DNA from: Rhizobium sp. PP-CC-3A-592
Lineage (GTDB): Bacteria > Pseudomonadota > Alphaproteobacteria > Rhizobiales > Rhizobiaceae
Reading direction: 5' to 3'
Length of the DNA: 64,000 nt
Assembly (NCBI RefSeq): GCF_003217095.1
Contig: NZ_QJSR01000007.1
Coordinates: forward strand, 186,001-250,000
The translations under genes and the position numbers were made by a program. The first letter of the stretch is position 1. Each line of letters begins with the position of its first letter. This document shows, piece by piece, positions 43,891 through 52,416 of the stretch. Under the pieces are notes generated by a model. That model saw only the letters and a list, made by a program, of their open reading frames with translations. It ran no database searches and was not told where the DNA came from.

Positions 43891-45334
43891 CCGTATTCAC
43901 CTCACCCCGGAGCTGGAGATCAGCCGCCTCGTCTGCGGCCTCTGGCAGGTCGCCGATATCGAGAAGGACGGCACGACGATCGACCCGGACAAGGGCGCCG
44001 ATGCCTTGCAGGCTTATGCCCAAGATGGCTTCGACACGTTCGACATGGCCGATCACTATGGTTCGGCCGAGCTGATCACCGGCCGTCTCCTGTCACGGTA
44101 TCCGAACCAACCACGACCCGTCGCCTTCACGAAGTGGTGCCCGGAACCCGGCCCCATGACACGCGATATCGTGCGGCGCGGCATCGAGGAGCGTCTGACG
44201 CGGCTTGGGGTCGAGCGGATCGATCTCCTTCAGTTTCATTGGTGGACCTTCGAGCACCCCGCCTGGCTGGATGCGCTGCACGAGATGCAGCGGCTCAAGG
44301 AAGAAGGCCTGATCGGCGCGCTGGGCTTAACCAATTTCGACGCCGGGCACCTGGCGCTGGCGCTGTCGGACGGCATCGAGATCGCGACAAACCAGGTTTC
44401 GTTCTCGCTGGTCGACCGCCGCGCGGCAGGTGCGCTGTCGGATCTTTGTGCAAAGCGCGGCGTCAAGCTGCTCGCCTACGGCACGCTGTGCGGCGGGTTT
44501 CTGTCCGAGAAATGGCTCGGCAAACCGGAACCGGATGCGATCCCCGACTGGAGCCGCTCGAAGTACAAGCGCTTCATCGACACGGCCGGCGGCTGGACCG
44601 CGTTTCAGGGCATCCTCGAAGCCGTATCGCGGATCGCCCAGCGGCATGACGTCTCGCTGTCGAATGTGGCCAGCCGCTGGGTTCTGGAGCATCCGGCCGT
44701 TGCCGCCACGATCATCGGCGCACGGCTCGGGGAAAACGAGCATCGCGGCGACAATCTGAAGGTCTTCGGCTTCGCGCTCGATGCGCAGGACCATGCGGAT
44801 CTCGATGCCGCCTTCGCCGTCACCCAGCCGATCCCCGGTGATTGCGGCGATGAGTATCGCAAACCGCCGTTCCTGACCGCATCCGGCGATCTCAGCCACC
44901 ATCTGAGTGCGATTCCTTCAATCTACACCGCCGAGCCTGTGCCCGGCCGGCCGGCACGCAGCCGTGTCTCCTCCGGTAGCATCTGGGAGCCGATCGCCGG
45001 CTACAGCCGTGCCGTTCGCGTGGGCGATCGCATCCACGTCTCCGGCACGACGGCCACGCATGCGGCCGACCGCTGCGTCGCACCGGGCGATGCGGGGGCG
45101 CAGGCCACTTACATCCTCGACAAGATCGCCGCGTCGATCACCGCGCTCGGCGGGTCGATGGCGGATGTGGTGCGGACGCGGGTCTATCTGCGCGACGCCA
45201 GTCAGTGGGAGCCGGTGTCCCGCGCCCACGGCCGCGTGTTCGGCAGTGTCCTGCCCGCCAACACGATGGTGGAGGCGGGCAATCTGATCGGCGATTACGC
45301 GGTCGAGATCGAAGCGGACGCCATCTGCGACTGA
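43874..45334 (+). CDS. Aldo/keto reductase fused to a Rid (YjgF)-family domain
   Basis: 486 residues from ATG 43874. Residues 1-~335 are an aldo/keto reductase with the tetrad Asp57, Tyr62 (FDMADHYG), Lys87 (FTKWC) and His122 (LLQFHWW), which reduces aldehydes or ketones with NADPH. Residues ~355-485 are a Rid/YjgF domain (YSRAVRVGDRIHVSGTTATH, VVRTRVYLRDASQW, TMVEAGNLIGDYAVEIEAD). The position of the conserved RidA arginine (VEVARL in classical members) reads VEAGNL, so the imine-deaminase arginine is absent and this looks like one of the arginine-lacking Rid groups. Coupling to livM suggests it acts on the imported substrate. Convergent with the MFS gene. Confidence 0.9.
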   Translation: MTERPDRIHLTPELEISRLVCGLWQVADIEKDGTTIDPDKGADALQAYAQDGFDTFDMADHYGSAELITGRLLSRYPNQPRPVAFTKWCPEPGPMTRDIVRRGIEERLTRLGVERIDLLQFHWWTFEHPAWLDALHEMQRLKEEGLIGALGLTNFDAGHLALALSDGIEIATNQVSFSLVDRRAAGALSDLCAKRGVKLLAYGTLCGGFLSEKWLGKPEPDAIPDWSRSKYKRFIDTAGGWTAFQGILEAVSRIAQRHDVSLSNVASRWVLEHPAVAATIIGARLGENEHRGDNLKVFGFALDAQDHADLDAAFAVTQPIPGDCGDEYRKPPFLTASGDLSHHLSAIPSIYTAEPVPGRPARSRVSSGSIWEPIAGYSRAVRVGDRIHVSGTTATHAADRCVAPGDAGAQATYILDKIAASITALGGSMADVVRTRVYLRDASQWEPVSRAHGRVFGSVLPANTMVEAGNLIGDYAVEIEADAICD

Positions 45335-45350
45335 GCCGCAGACCGCAGCC

Positions 45351-46556
45351 TCAGGCGCGCTTGCGCCCCGGCAGTTTCGGCAGCAGGACCGTGAGCAGGC
45401 CGAGCAGCGGCAGATAGGAGCAGAGGCGGTAGACGAACTCGATGCCGTAGCGATCGGCAAAGAGGCCAAGGACGGCTGCACCGATGCCGCCGAACCCGAA
45501 GGCAAAGCCGAAGAACATGCCGGCGATCAGCCCCACCCTGCCCGGCACGAGCTCCTGCGCGAAGACCACGATGGCGGAAAATGCGGAGGAGAAGATGAAG
45601 CCGATGATGATGACCAGCGCCGAGGTCCAGAAGAGATCGGCATAGGGAAGCATCAGCGCGAACGGGATGACGCCGAGGATCGAGAACCAGATGACGACGC
45701 GGGCGCCGAACCGGTCGCCGATCGGCCCGCCGAAGAACACGCCGGCTGCGGACGCGCCGAGGAACAGGAACAGCATGACCTGCGCATCCTGCACGCCGAC
45801 ACCGAACTTCTCGATCGCGAAGAAGGTGAAGTAGCTGGAGAGGCTCGCAAGATAGGCGTTCTTCGTCGCGGTCAGCACCGTCAGCACAGCCAGCGTCCAC
45901 AGCACCTGATTGCGCGGCAGCGGCAGGGCACGATCGAGCATGGGCCGACCCGCCGTCGCGCGGCGGTGGCGCAGATACCATGTGCTGACGAAGGACAGCA
46001 CGATGAAGCCGACGATCGCGATGATCGAGAACCAGCCGAGCGTCTGCTGTCCGCGCGGGATGACGACGAACGCCGCGAGCAGCGGTCCGATGGCCGTTCC
46101 GGCATTGCCCCCGACCTGAAAGAAGGACTGCGCAAGGCCGTGCCGCCCGCCGGAGGCGAGCCGCGCGACGCGCGAGGCTTCCGGATGGAAGACGGCGGAA
46201 CCGACGCCGATGAGGCAAGCGCCGATAACCAGCACCTCGAAACTATGGGCGAAGGCCAGTGTGAACAGCCCGGCACAGGTGGCGAGCATCGCTGCCGGCA
46301 GCGAGAACGGCATGGGCCAGCGGTCCGTCACCACGCCGACCACCGGCTGCAGCAGCGATGCCGTCACCTGGAACGCAAAGGTCAGAAGCCCGATCTGGAC
46401 GAAATCCAGCGCATAGTTCGCCTTGATCAGAGGGTAGAGCGAGGTGAGCAGCGATTGCATGATATCGTTGAGCATGTGGCAGAAGCTGGCTGCCGCAATG
46501 ATCGAAAAGGCCATGGTATCCGCCCGGACCCCGCCTGGTGTTGTTACGCTCGCCAT
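45351..46556 (-). CDS. MFS exporter, fosmidomycin-resistance (Fsr)-like
   Basis: 401 residues from the ATG at 46556, 7 nt after GGGAGGAG. Twelve-helix major facilitator: CHMLNDIMQSLLTSLYPLIK in helix 1, the Fsr-type VVGVVTDRWPMPFSLP loop, VGSAVFHPEASRVARLASGG in the helix 4-5 region and FGGPIGDRFGARVVIW after helix 7. Fsr-type proteins export small drugs such as fosmidomycin. It is divergent from an AraC regulator (46680), an arrangement seen for NimR-NimT-type pairs, so the regulator probably controls it in response to an inducer. Substrate unknown. Confidence 0.9.
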   Translation of the reverse strand: MASVTTPGGVRADTMAFSIIAAASFCHMLNDIMQSLLTSLYPLIKANYALDFVQIGLLTFAFQVTASLLQPVVGVVTDRWPMPFSLPAAMLATCAGLFTLAFAHSFEVLVIGACLIGVGSAVFHPEASRVARLASGGRHGLAQSFFQVGGNAGTAIGPLLAAFVVIPRGQQTLGWFSIIAIVGFIVLSFVSTWYLRHRRATAGRPMLDRALPLPRNQVLWTLAVLTVLTATKNAYLASLSSYFTFFAIEKFGVGVQDAQVMLFLFLGASAAGVFFGGPIGDRFGARVVIWFSILGVIPFALMLPYADLFWTSALVIIIGFIFSSAFSAIVVFAQELVPGRVGLIAGMFFGFAFGFGGIGAAVLGLFADRYGIEFVYRLCSYLPLLGLLTVLLPKLPGRKRA

Positions 46557-46679
46557 GATGGGGCTCCTCCCGGTTTGGGCCGTCCATTTCAGCGCGCAAT
46601 GCGCCCGTTCGCTCCTCCTACAGGCCTTGACGCTGGCCTGCCTTTGCGCTCTGGTCCACTTCTTTCGTGAGTGGGCCAA

Positions 46680-47486
46680 ATGCGTTTTACGGAATTTCCG
46701 ACCATCTGCGTCGATCTCGATGAGCACCGGCAGAGCCTGAACCGGATCGATGCGGCGCAGGAGCCGCTCTATGCGATCGGCCGGAGCTACAAGGCTGGAA
46801 TGCGCAGCCCCATGCACTCGCATCGAAAGACGCAGCTTTGGCACGCGCGCCGCGGCGTGGTCGTGGTCGGCACCAGCGACCGGCGCTGGATGATCCCGCC
46901 CGGCCACGGCCTGATCATTCCCGCCGGCCTGGAACACGCATCGGAGACGATGAGCCCGGTCGAGATGCTGTCGATCTACGTCGATACGCAGCTGGCATTC
47001 GTCGAGCGGCCGAAGGTGGTCAACGTCACCACGCTCGCGGCGAACCTGATGGACGAGCTGGTGCGCGATGCGCCGCCTTTTCCTAACCCGCGACGGCGGG
47101 AGCTGATCATGGATCTGTTGCTGGACGAAATGCAGCAATTGCCCGAAGTCCCGCTCGGCCTGCCCTTTCCGAACGACCCACGGCTTGCCGCTGCTTGCCG
47201 GGCCTTTCTGGAGGCACCGCGCGCGGTTGCGGGCATCGATGAATGGGCTGCAACACTTGCGATGAGCCGCCGCAGTTTCACGCGCTTCTTCCGTGCGCAG
47301 ACCGGCGTCAGCTTCGTGACGTGGCGCCAGCAGGCCTGCCTTTTCGCCTCGCTGCCCCGGCTTGCCGCCGGGCACTCGATCACGAGTGTTGCGCTCGATG
47401 CCGGCTACGAGAACATCGCCGCCTTCACCACCATGTTCCGCCGGATGATGGGCAGCGCGCCGCGGCAATATCTCCTCTCGCGGTGA
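46680..47486 (+). CDS. AraC-family regulator with cupin domain (NimR-like)
   Basis: 268 residues from ATG 46680; a GTG nine bases earlier is also in frame. An N-terminal AraC-type cupin (MHSHRKTQLWHARRGVVVV, then IPPGHGLIIPAGLEHASE) senses a ligand. The C-terminal part has two helix-turn-helix units (GIDEWAATLAMSRRSFTRFF; SITSVALDAGYENIAAFTTM), ending PRQYLLS. HSHxxxQL and IPxGxxHxxE are the cupin marks of the NimR/YeaM group that governs a divergent MFS efflux gene. The shared ~120 bp region at 46557-46679 should hold its operator. Confidence 0.9.
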   Translation: MRFTEFPTICVDLDEHRQSLNRIDAAQEPLYAIGRSYKAGMRSPMHSHRKTQLWHARRGVVVVGTSDRRWMIPPGHGLIIPAGLEHASETMSPVEMLSIYVDTQLAFVERPKVVNVTTLAANLMDELVRDAPPFPNPRRRELIMDLLLDEMQQLPEVPLGLPFPNDPRLAAACRAFLEAPRAVAGIDEWAATLAMSRRSFTRFFRAQTGVSFVTWRQQACLFASLPRLAAGHSITSVALDAGYENIAAFTTMFRRMMGSAPRQYLLSR

Positions 47487-47609
47487 GTGAGCAGTTTGCG
47501 TAATCCGGCTGGCAATCTGCTCGGTTCGGCGGGAAATATGACAATCATCTGCCGTTTCCGTGAGCATTTGCGGTTGCTACCATCGTCCTCTGCAACGAGG
47601 AAACGCCCC

Positions 47610-48659
47610 ATGTCCGCCCTGCCCTCCGAAAAGGCTCTGATCCCCTTCGTCAGCGTCGAGAACATGATGCGCCTCGTGCATCATCTCGGCATCGAGCGCG
47701 TCCTCTCCGAACTGACGGACACGATCGAGGACGACTTCCGGCGCTGGGAGGTCTTCGATAAAACCTCCCGGATCGCCTCGCATTCGCGGGACGGCGTGAT
47801 CGAGCTGATGCCGACCTCCGATGGCGAGATCTACGGCTTCAAATATGTGAACGGACACCCGAAGAATATGGCCGCGGGCCTCCAGACGGTCACGGCCTTC
47901 GGGCTCTTGGCCGACGTTGCCACGGGCTATCCCGTACTGCTGACGGAAATGACGCTGCTGACCGCGCTGCGCACGGCTGCGACCTCCGCCATGGCCGCAC
48001 GGCATCTCGCGCCGGAGGGCACGCGGGTGATGGCCATGATCGGCAACGGCGCGCAGGCCGAGTTTCAGGCGCTGGCGATGAAGGCCGTCCTCGGCATCAC
48101 GGAGATCCGGCTCTACGACATCGACAGCCGCGCGACCGAAAAGACCGTCCGCAATCTGACAGGCTCGGGCCTCGTGCTGCACGCCTGTGAGAGCGCCGAA
48201 CAGGCGATCGAGGGCGCTGGCATCATCACCACCTGCACGGCGGACAAGCAATATGCGACGATCCTGACCGACAATATGATCGGCAGCGGGGTCCACATCA
48301 ACGCGATCGGCGGCGATTGCCCGGGAAAGACCGAGCTGCACCGGGATATCCTGCTGCGCGCCGACACCTTCGTTGAATATCCGCCGCAGACCCGCATCGA
48401 AGGCGAGATCCAGCAGATGGCGCCGGATTACCCGGTGACGGAACTTTGGAAGGTGGTGCGGGGCGAGGCACCCGGCCGGCGCGATGCGCGGCAGATCACG
48501 CTGTTCGACAGCGTTGGCTTTGCCGTGGAGGATTTCTCTGCGCTCCGCTATGTCCGCGCGGCGCTGGCGGGTACCGATTTCTTCCAGCAGATCGATATCA
48601 TCGCTGATCCCGACGATCCGCGCGATCTTTTCGGCATGCTCCAGCGCGCCGCGGCCTGA
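47610..48659 (+). CDS. ocd: Ornithine cyclodeaminase
   Basis: 349 residues from ATG 47610 with GAGGA upstream, the usual length (~350). It belongs to the ornithine cyclodeaminase/mu-crystallin family: SVENMMRLVHHLGIERVLSEL at the start, DGVIELMPTSDGEIYGFKYVN and NMAAGLQTVTAFGLLADV, then the Rossmann MAMIGNGAQAEFQALA and the substrate-side NAIGGDCPGKTELH. The enzyme converts L-ornithine to L-proline and ammonia with bound NAD. The upstream liv operon and the AKR-Rid fusion fit an amino-acid catabolic neighbourhood, though this gene seems independently transcribed. Confidence 0.92.
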   Translation: MSALPSEKALIPFVSVENMMRLVHHLGIERVLSELTDTIEDDFRRWEVFDKTSRIASHSRDGVIELMPTSDGEIYGFKYVNGHPKNMAAGLQTVTAFGLLADVATGYPVLLTEMTLLTALRTAATSAMAARHLAPEGTRVMAMIGNGAQAEFQALAMKAVLGITEIRLYDIDSRATEKTVRNLTGSGLVLHACESAEQAIEGAGIITTCTADKQYATILTDNMIGSGVHINAIGGDCPGKTELHRDILLRADTFVEYPPQTRIEGEIQQMAPDYPVTELWKVVRGEAPGRRDARQITLFDSVGFAVEDFSALRYVRAALAGTDFFQQIDIIADPDDPRDLFGMLQRAAA

Positions 48660-48681
48660 GCCGGCAGCGCGCGGCAGCAGA

Positions 48682-50340
48682 TCAGAAGAAGAAGTCGCCC
48701 TTGTCGAGATGGGCGAGCTTCACGCCCTTGAGCAGGATGCTGTCGCCGCCTGTGGCATCGATCATCACGTCGTTGCCGACCTGCCGGGCATGGTTCGCCA
48801 TCAGGTCCTTGAAGCTGGTGATCGCCTTCACGCCGGTCAGGTCGAGGATATCATGGGCTTTACCACTGGCGACGAAATCCGTGACGACGTCGCGGCCGTC
48901 GCCGGTGGCAAAGACGAACTGGTCGATGCCGGCACCGCCCGTCAGAGTATCGGCGCCGCCATGGCCCCAGATCATGTCGTTGCCGGCCTTGCCGTCGATC
49001 CGGTTGTCGGCGCCATTGCCGTGGATCTGGTTGGCCAGCGCATTGCCTGTCGCGTTCACCGCCGCCGTCCCGCCCAGCGTCAGGAACTCGAAATTGTCCG
49101 CCAGCGTGAAGCTGACGCTGGAGATGACGAGATCGTTGCCGGCATTCTTGGCTTCGACCAGCAGAGTGCGCGCGCTGTCGATGACATAAGTGTCGTGGCC
49201 GGCACCACCCGCGACCTTGCCCATGACGGTGCCACCGCGGCCATCGAAATAGTCGTTGCCGCCGCCCAGCAGCACATCGCCCTTGATCGTGCCGCCGTTC
49301 GACAGCGACTGCTGGCCATCGCCGCCCTTGAACGCGATGCCGGACGTCGCGGACAGAACGCCGCTATTGTTGAAGCTGGCGTGATCCGCCTTGGTGAAAT
49401 CGACAGCGCTGCCCTTGGAGGCAGAAATTGTGCCGCTATTGGCGCCTCGCGCCGCGTCACCGATGACGGCGATCCCGATGGCACCGCTTATCGTGCCCAG
49501 ATTGTTGACGATCACGCCACTGGCGGTGACGTTGACAGCCGTGCCACCGACCGCGATCGTCTTGCTGTTCGTCACCGTGCCGTTCGCGCCGGAAAGCGCG
49601 ATGCCATCGACGCTTGCCTGCAGAGCCCCGGAGTTCGTGATGACGGCATTCTTGCCCTTTGCGACGATCGCGCTGGCGCCGCTGCCGACCGTGCCGTTAT
49701 TGGTGATGATCTCAGAGATGCCGGTTGCCACGATGCCATTGCCGTGCGCGCCGATCGAGCCGTTGTTGGTCACAGTCGAGCCCAGGCCATCGATGACGAT
49801 GCCGGCGGCCGTGGCAGACGAGATGTCCTTGTTGTTCGTCATGGCCGCGCGGTCGCCGGAAAGCTTCACGGCATCCGTCTGCCCGGCCATCCGGCCGCTG
49901 TTCACGACCATGGCCGCTGCACCCACCACCAAAACAGCACTGCCGGCCGCCGACGAAATGATGCCCTCGTTGGCGACATTCGCTTTGCTGCCAACCACGC
50001 TGACGCCGGCCTGCTTGCCGGAAATTCCACCGCGATTGACGATATCCATGCCGACAGCCGTCGCCGATATGCCGAAAGCGCCTGCAACGATCGACCCGGT
50101 TTCCGAGACGACGACGGACCCGACGAGCTCGCCGGCATTGGCCGCGCCGAACGTCACGCCGGACACACCGGCCGAGATCGTCCCATCAACCACGACGGCG
50201 CGCGCTTTTGCGAGACCGGACGCAACGATGCCACTGTCGGTGACCGAAATAGACACGTCTTTGACAAGCACCAGCGTGGTGTCGGCTTCGGTGAAGCTGA
50301 CACTGATCTTCGTGTTGCTCGTAAGGAACGTCATGGCCAT
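48682..50340 (-). CDS. Secreted beta-helix/RTX-type exoprotein
   Basis: 552 residues from the ATG at 50340. Residues ~95-345 consist of about twelve imperfect 22-residue repeats with the core N(N/S)GTI or variants (TNNGSIGAHGNGIV, TNNGTVGSGASAIV, TNSGALQASVDGI), a parallel beta-helix of adhesin type. Residues ~345-490 carry a few calcium-binding RTX nonapeptides (GGGNDYFDG, GGAGHDTYV, GKAGNDMIWGHGGADTLTGG). The C-terminus (GGDSILLKGVKLAHLDKGDFFF) resembles RTX secretion signals for type I secretion. There is no N-terminal signal peptide and no secretion genes are adjacent. Likely a surface or biofilm adhesin; function inferred. Confidence 0.85.
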   Translation of the reverse strand: MAMTFLTSNTKISVSFTEADTTLVLVKDVSISVTDSGIVASGLAKARAVVVDGTISAGVSGVTFGAANAGELVGSVVVSETGSIVAGAFGISATAVGMDIVNRGGISGKQAGVSVVGSKANVANEGIISSAAGSAVLVVGAAAMVVNSGRMAGQTDAVKLSGDRAAMTNNKDISSATAAGIVIDGLGSTVTNNGSIGAHGNGIVATGISEIITNNGTVGSGASAIVAKGKNAVITNSGALQASVDGIALSGANGTVTNSKTIAVGGTAVNVTASGVIVNNLGTISGAIGIAVIGDAARGANSGTISASKGSAVDFTKADHASFNNSGVLSATSGIAFKGGDGQQSLSNGGTIKGDVLLGGGNDYFDGRGGTVMGKVAGGAGHDTYVIDSARTLLVEAKNAGNDLVISSVSFTLADNFEFLTLGGTAAVNATGNALANQIHGNGADNRIDGKAGNDMIWGHGGADTLTGGAGIDQFVFATGDGRDVVTDFVASGKAHDILDLTGVKAITSFKDLMANHARQVGNDVMIDATGGDSILLKGVKLAHLDKGDFFF

Positions 50341-50540
50341 GGGCGGCACGCTATCACTGCTGTGGGTTGATTGCCTCTTACACGATAAGGATGCGGAAAT
50401 CGACCGGCGATACACCCGGCGGGCCTCTGATGCCGTCGGTTCTGCGATAAATACGCAACATGCTTAACGCACAAAGACCCATCTCTTGGCCAAACGCCGA
50501 CGTTGAGGGAACTTACGACTCGCGAACGTCTTTACGCGGC

Positions 50541-50693
50541 ATGAGAGTTCGCACCGGAAACCAATCCGTCATCGTGGTCGTCGTCGTGTCGGTCATCTGC
50601 ATCTTGTTCGTCTACGCAGCTTCGATGCGTGTCGAGGATGCGTCGGGCCGGGTCGATCCGAAGGCGAGCATGCTGACCCCCGGCAAGAGTTGA
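50541..50693 (+). CDS. Small single-helix membrane protein
   Basis: 50 residues (MRVRTGNQSV, then an all-hydrophobic VIVVVVVSVICILFVYA helix, then a polar tail ending MLTPGKS). The start lacks a strong ribosome-binding site and the frame continues upstream, so the call is tentative. The stop is followed 15 bp later by a second small membrane gene in the same direction, which suggests a pair. Confidence 0.45.
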   Translation: MRVRTGNQSVIVVVVVSVICILFVYAASMRVEDASGRVDPKASMLTPGKS

Positions 50694-50708
50694 ACGAGGT
50701 AAAATAAC

Positions 50709-50885
50709 ATGGCGTTGAACCGAACGGCCCTGAGCATCGCCATCCTTCTCCTGATTGTGATCGCGATCGGCTGGCTGATCATGAGCCCATCGCAGAACGA
50801 CCCGGCCGGCGGGACAGCAGGCACGCCACCCGCACAGAGCCCGATGACACCCAACAATCCCGGGCCGACCACAGGTGCGCAGTAG
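50709..50885 (+). CDS. Small single-pass membrane protein with Pro-rich tail
   Basis: 58 residues, ATG 50709 with GAGG about 7 nt upstream. MALNR precedes one hydrophobic helix (TALSIAILLLIVIAIGWLIM), then a Pro/Thr/Asn-rich polar tail (SQNDPAGGTAGTPPAQSPMT). The plan matches the protein at 4232-4432 (basic LNR start, one helix, Pro/Thr tail), so they may be paralogues. The gene is too short for typical ORF thresholds but has a good ribosome-binding site. Function unknown; the helix could insert in the inner membrane with the tail in the periplasm. Confidence 0.6.
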   Translation: MALNRTALSIAILLLIVIAIGWLIMSPSQNDPAGGTAGTPPAQSPMTPNNPGPTTGAQ

Positions 50886-51204
50886 CGCATCGTCACGCCG
50901 ATGGGCGACACTTTGCGAGCCGAGAGTCCTGCAAGGCAAGATCTGTAAACCATAAGGCGGACACGGTGAACCGTCGCCATCCTGCCCATATCCCGCGAGT
51001 GATTCGCGACGGAAGATGGTCCTCTTAGCGCTTCTGCAGACGTCAGTAGGCGCAAAACGTATCGCCCAAGCCACGAAAACGCCGTAAACGGTCAACTGCA
51101 GCGCACAAATAGGAAAGTATTAGCGAAGATTAACTCTACGTTAACCATGCGAGCGAGAAATGAGGTGGAAGAACCCTGATTCCATCACCGGATGCACGTC
51201 GCCC
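50886..51204. other. Intergenic region upstream of the cellulose operon
   Basis: About 320 bp, AT-rich at 51100-51150, with a perfect CtrA-type motif at 51130-51145. No gene is supported. It probably carries the bcsN promoter. Confidence 0.5.
51130..51145. promoter_or_regulatory. Candidate CtrA box upstream of bcsN
   Basis: TTAA-CTCTACG-TTAAC (51130-51145) matches the full CtrA consensus TTAA-N7-TTAAC. It lies 60-100 bp upstream of the plausible bcsN starts, where a -35-proximal site would be. Direct regulation is inferred. Confidence 0.5.
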
Positions 51205-52371
51205 ATGTTTGATACAGCTCTCGCAATTGCAGGAAGAACCGCCATGCAGGGCGCGTTTCTGGCCTTGGGTGCCTCGGCACTTTCTGGTTGCACGCAGACG
51301 GGCGGCCTGAAAATGACCTCGGCGCCGACCGAAGTCGCGGCCGAAAAGGCGCTGGCGTTCCCGGCGCCCGGTGGCCCGGCTATTGTGAGCGTGATCGAGC
51401 GGAACTTCTCCAACGCCGTCCAGCAGGACGTCATCCTGAGCACCGATGCCCGCAGCCGCGGCCAGAATTACATTCAGGTGCGCTATTTCGGCCCCGCGTC
51501 GACGCCGTTCGCCGGCGCGTCTCGCCTGTCGACCGGGCTGATGACGACGGCGCAGGCTGTGGGCGAGATGCGGTCGGAGTTCCCGACCATCCGCATGAGC
51601 ATTTCCCCGAGCTTCGTTCAGAACAATTACGGCGCCTTCGCCTATGCTTACGGGACCAATCCGGGCTCCGGCGATGCATGCCTCTACGGTTGGCAGCAAA
51701 TCAAGGCGCCTGATAATTACGTGCGCACGTTCCACTATCTCGGCAGGATCCAGACCCGTGTCCGCTTCTGCCAAACCGGTGCGTCTCGCGACGAACTGCT
51801 GTCGATGATGTACCATTATACGCTGACAGGCGCCTTCGACAGCGTCGGCTGGAACCCCTATGGCAACGTTCCGCCCCTCGACCCCACGGTCGGGCAGCTC
51901 GGCCGGCCGATCTATGCCGCAGGTACCGGCGCCCGGCTTCAGCCACCTGCGCCGGCACCGGTCGCCGCGCCTGCCGCTCCGGTCCGGCCGGCCATTCGGA
52001 GCCTCGAGAGCCAGAATACGCGACCTGCGGCCCCGCGCATCGAAAGCGTCAGGCCCATCGTTCCCGCCGTCGCCATCCCCGCGCCGGACATGGTCACGCG
52101 CTCGCCTCTGGCAAGGACGGGCCAGCCGACCGGGGCTGATATCCAACCACAAACACTGCCGGGCCCCTCGCGCCTGCCGGGTCCGACCACGACACCCGCG
52201 ACGGCGCCTGCAACCGGTTCGCAAACCCCGCAGGCACCGAGACCAACGAGCCAGTTGCAGCAGCAGGGCCTGACCCACGTGTCGAGCGCCTCCCCGCTAC
52301 AGGCCCAGCCCATCATTCCGGCCGTCCCCTGCACGATCTCCCCCACCAGCTCCTGTGCGGGAGAAATGTAA
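51205..52371 (+). CDS. bcsN: Cellulose biosynthesis lipoprotein BcsN
   Basis: 388 residues from ATG 51205. An N-terminal segment ends at a lipobox, SALSGC. The conserved core runs from FSNAVQQDVILSTDARSRGQNY through SISPSFVQNNYGAFAYA to CLYGWQQIKAP and HYTLTGAFDSVGWNPYG. The last ~130 residues are Pro/Ala-rich and low in complexity. Starts at 51160 and 51244 are also in frame; 51244 has AGGAAG 7 nt upstream but would leave a signal peptide without basic residues. BcsN is an alphaproteobacterial accessory protein encoded ahead of bcsA; its exact role in cellulose export is not known. It is 45 bp ahead of bcsA, in one operon. Confidence 0.85.
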   Translation: MFDTALAIAGRTAMQGAFLALGASALSGCTQTGGLKMTSAPTEVAAEKALAFPAPGGPAIVSVIERNFSNAVQQDVILSTDARSRGQNYIQVRYFGPASTPFAGASRLSTGLMTTAQAVGEMRSEFPTIRMSISPSFVQNNYGAFAYAYGTNPGSGDACLYGWQQIKAPDNYVRTFHYLGRIQTRVRFCQTGASRDELLSMMYHYTLTGAFDSVGWNPYGNVPPLDPTVGQLGRPIYAAGTGARLQPPAPAPVAAPAAPVRPAIRSLESQNTRPAAPRIESVRPIVPAVAIPAPDMVTRSPLARTGQPTGADIQPQTLPGPSRLPGPTTTPATAPATGSQTPQAPRPTSQLQQQGLTHVSSASPLQAQPIIPAVPCTISPTSSCAGEM

Positions 52372-52416
52372 CCATGAGCCATATCCAGCGATATTCGGGA
52401 CAAGGAAACTAGGATC

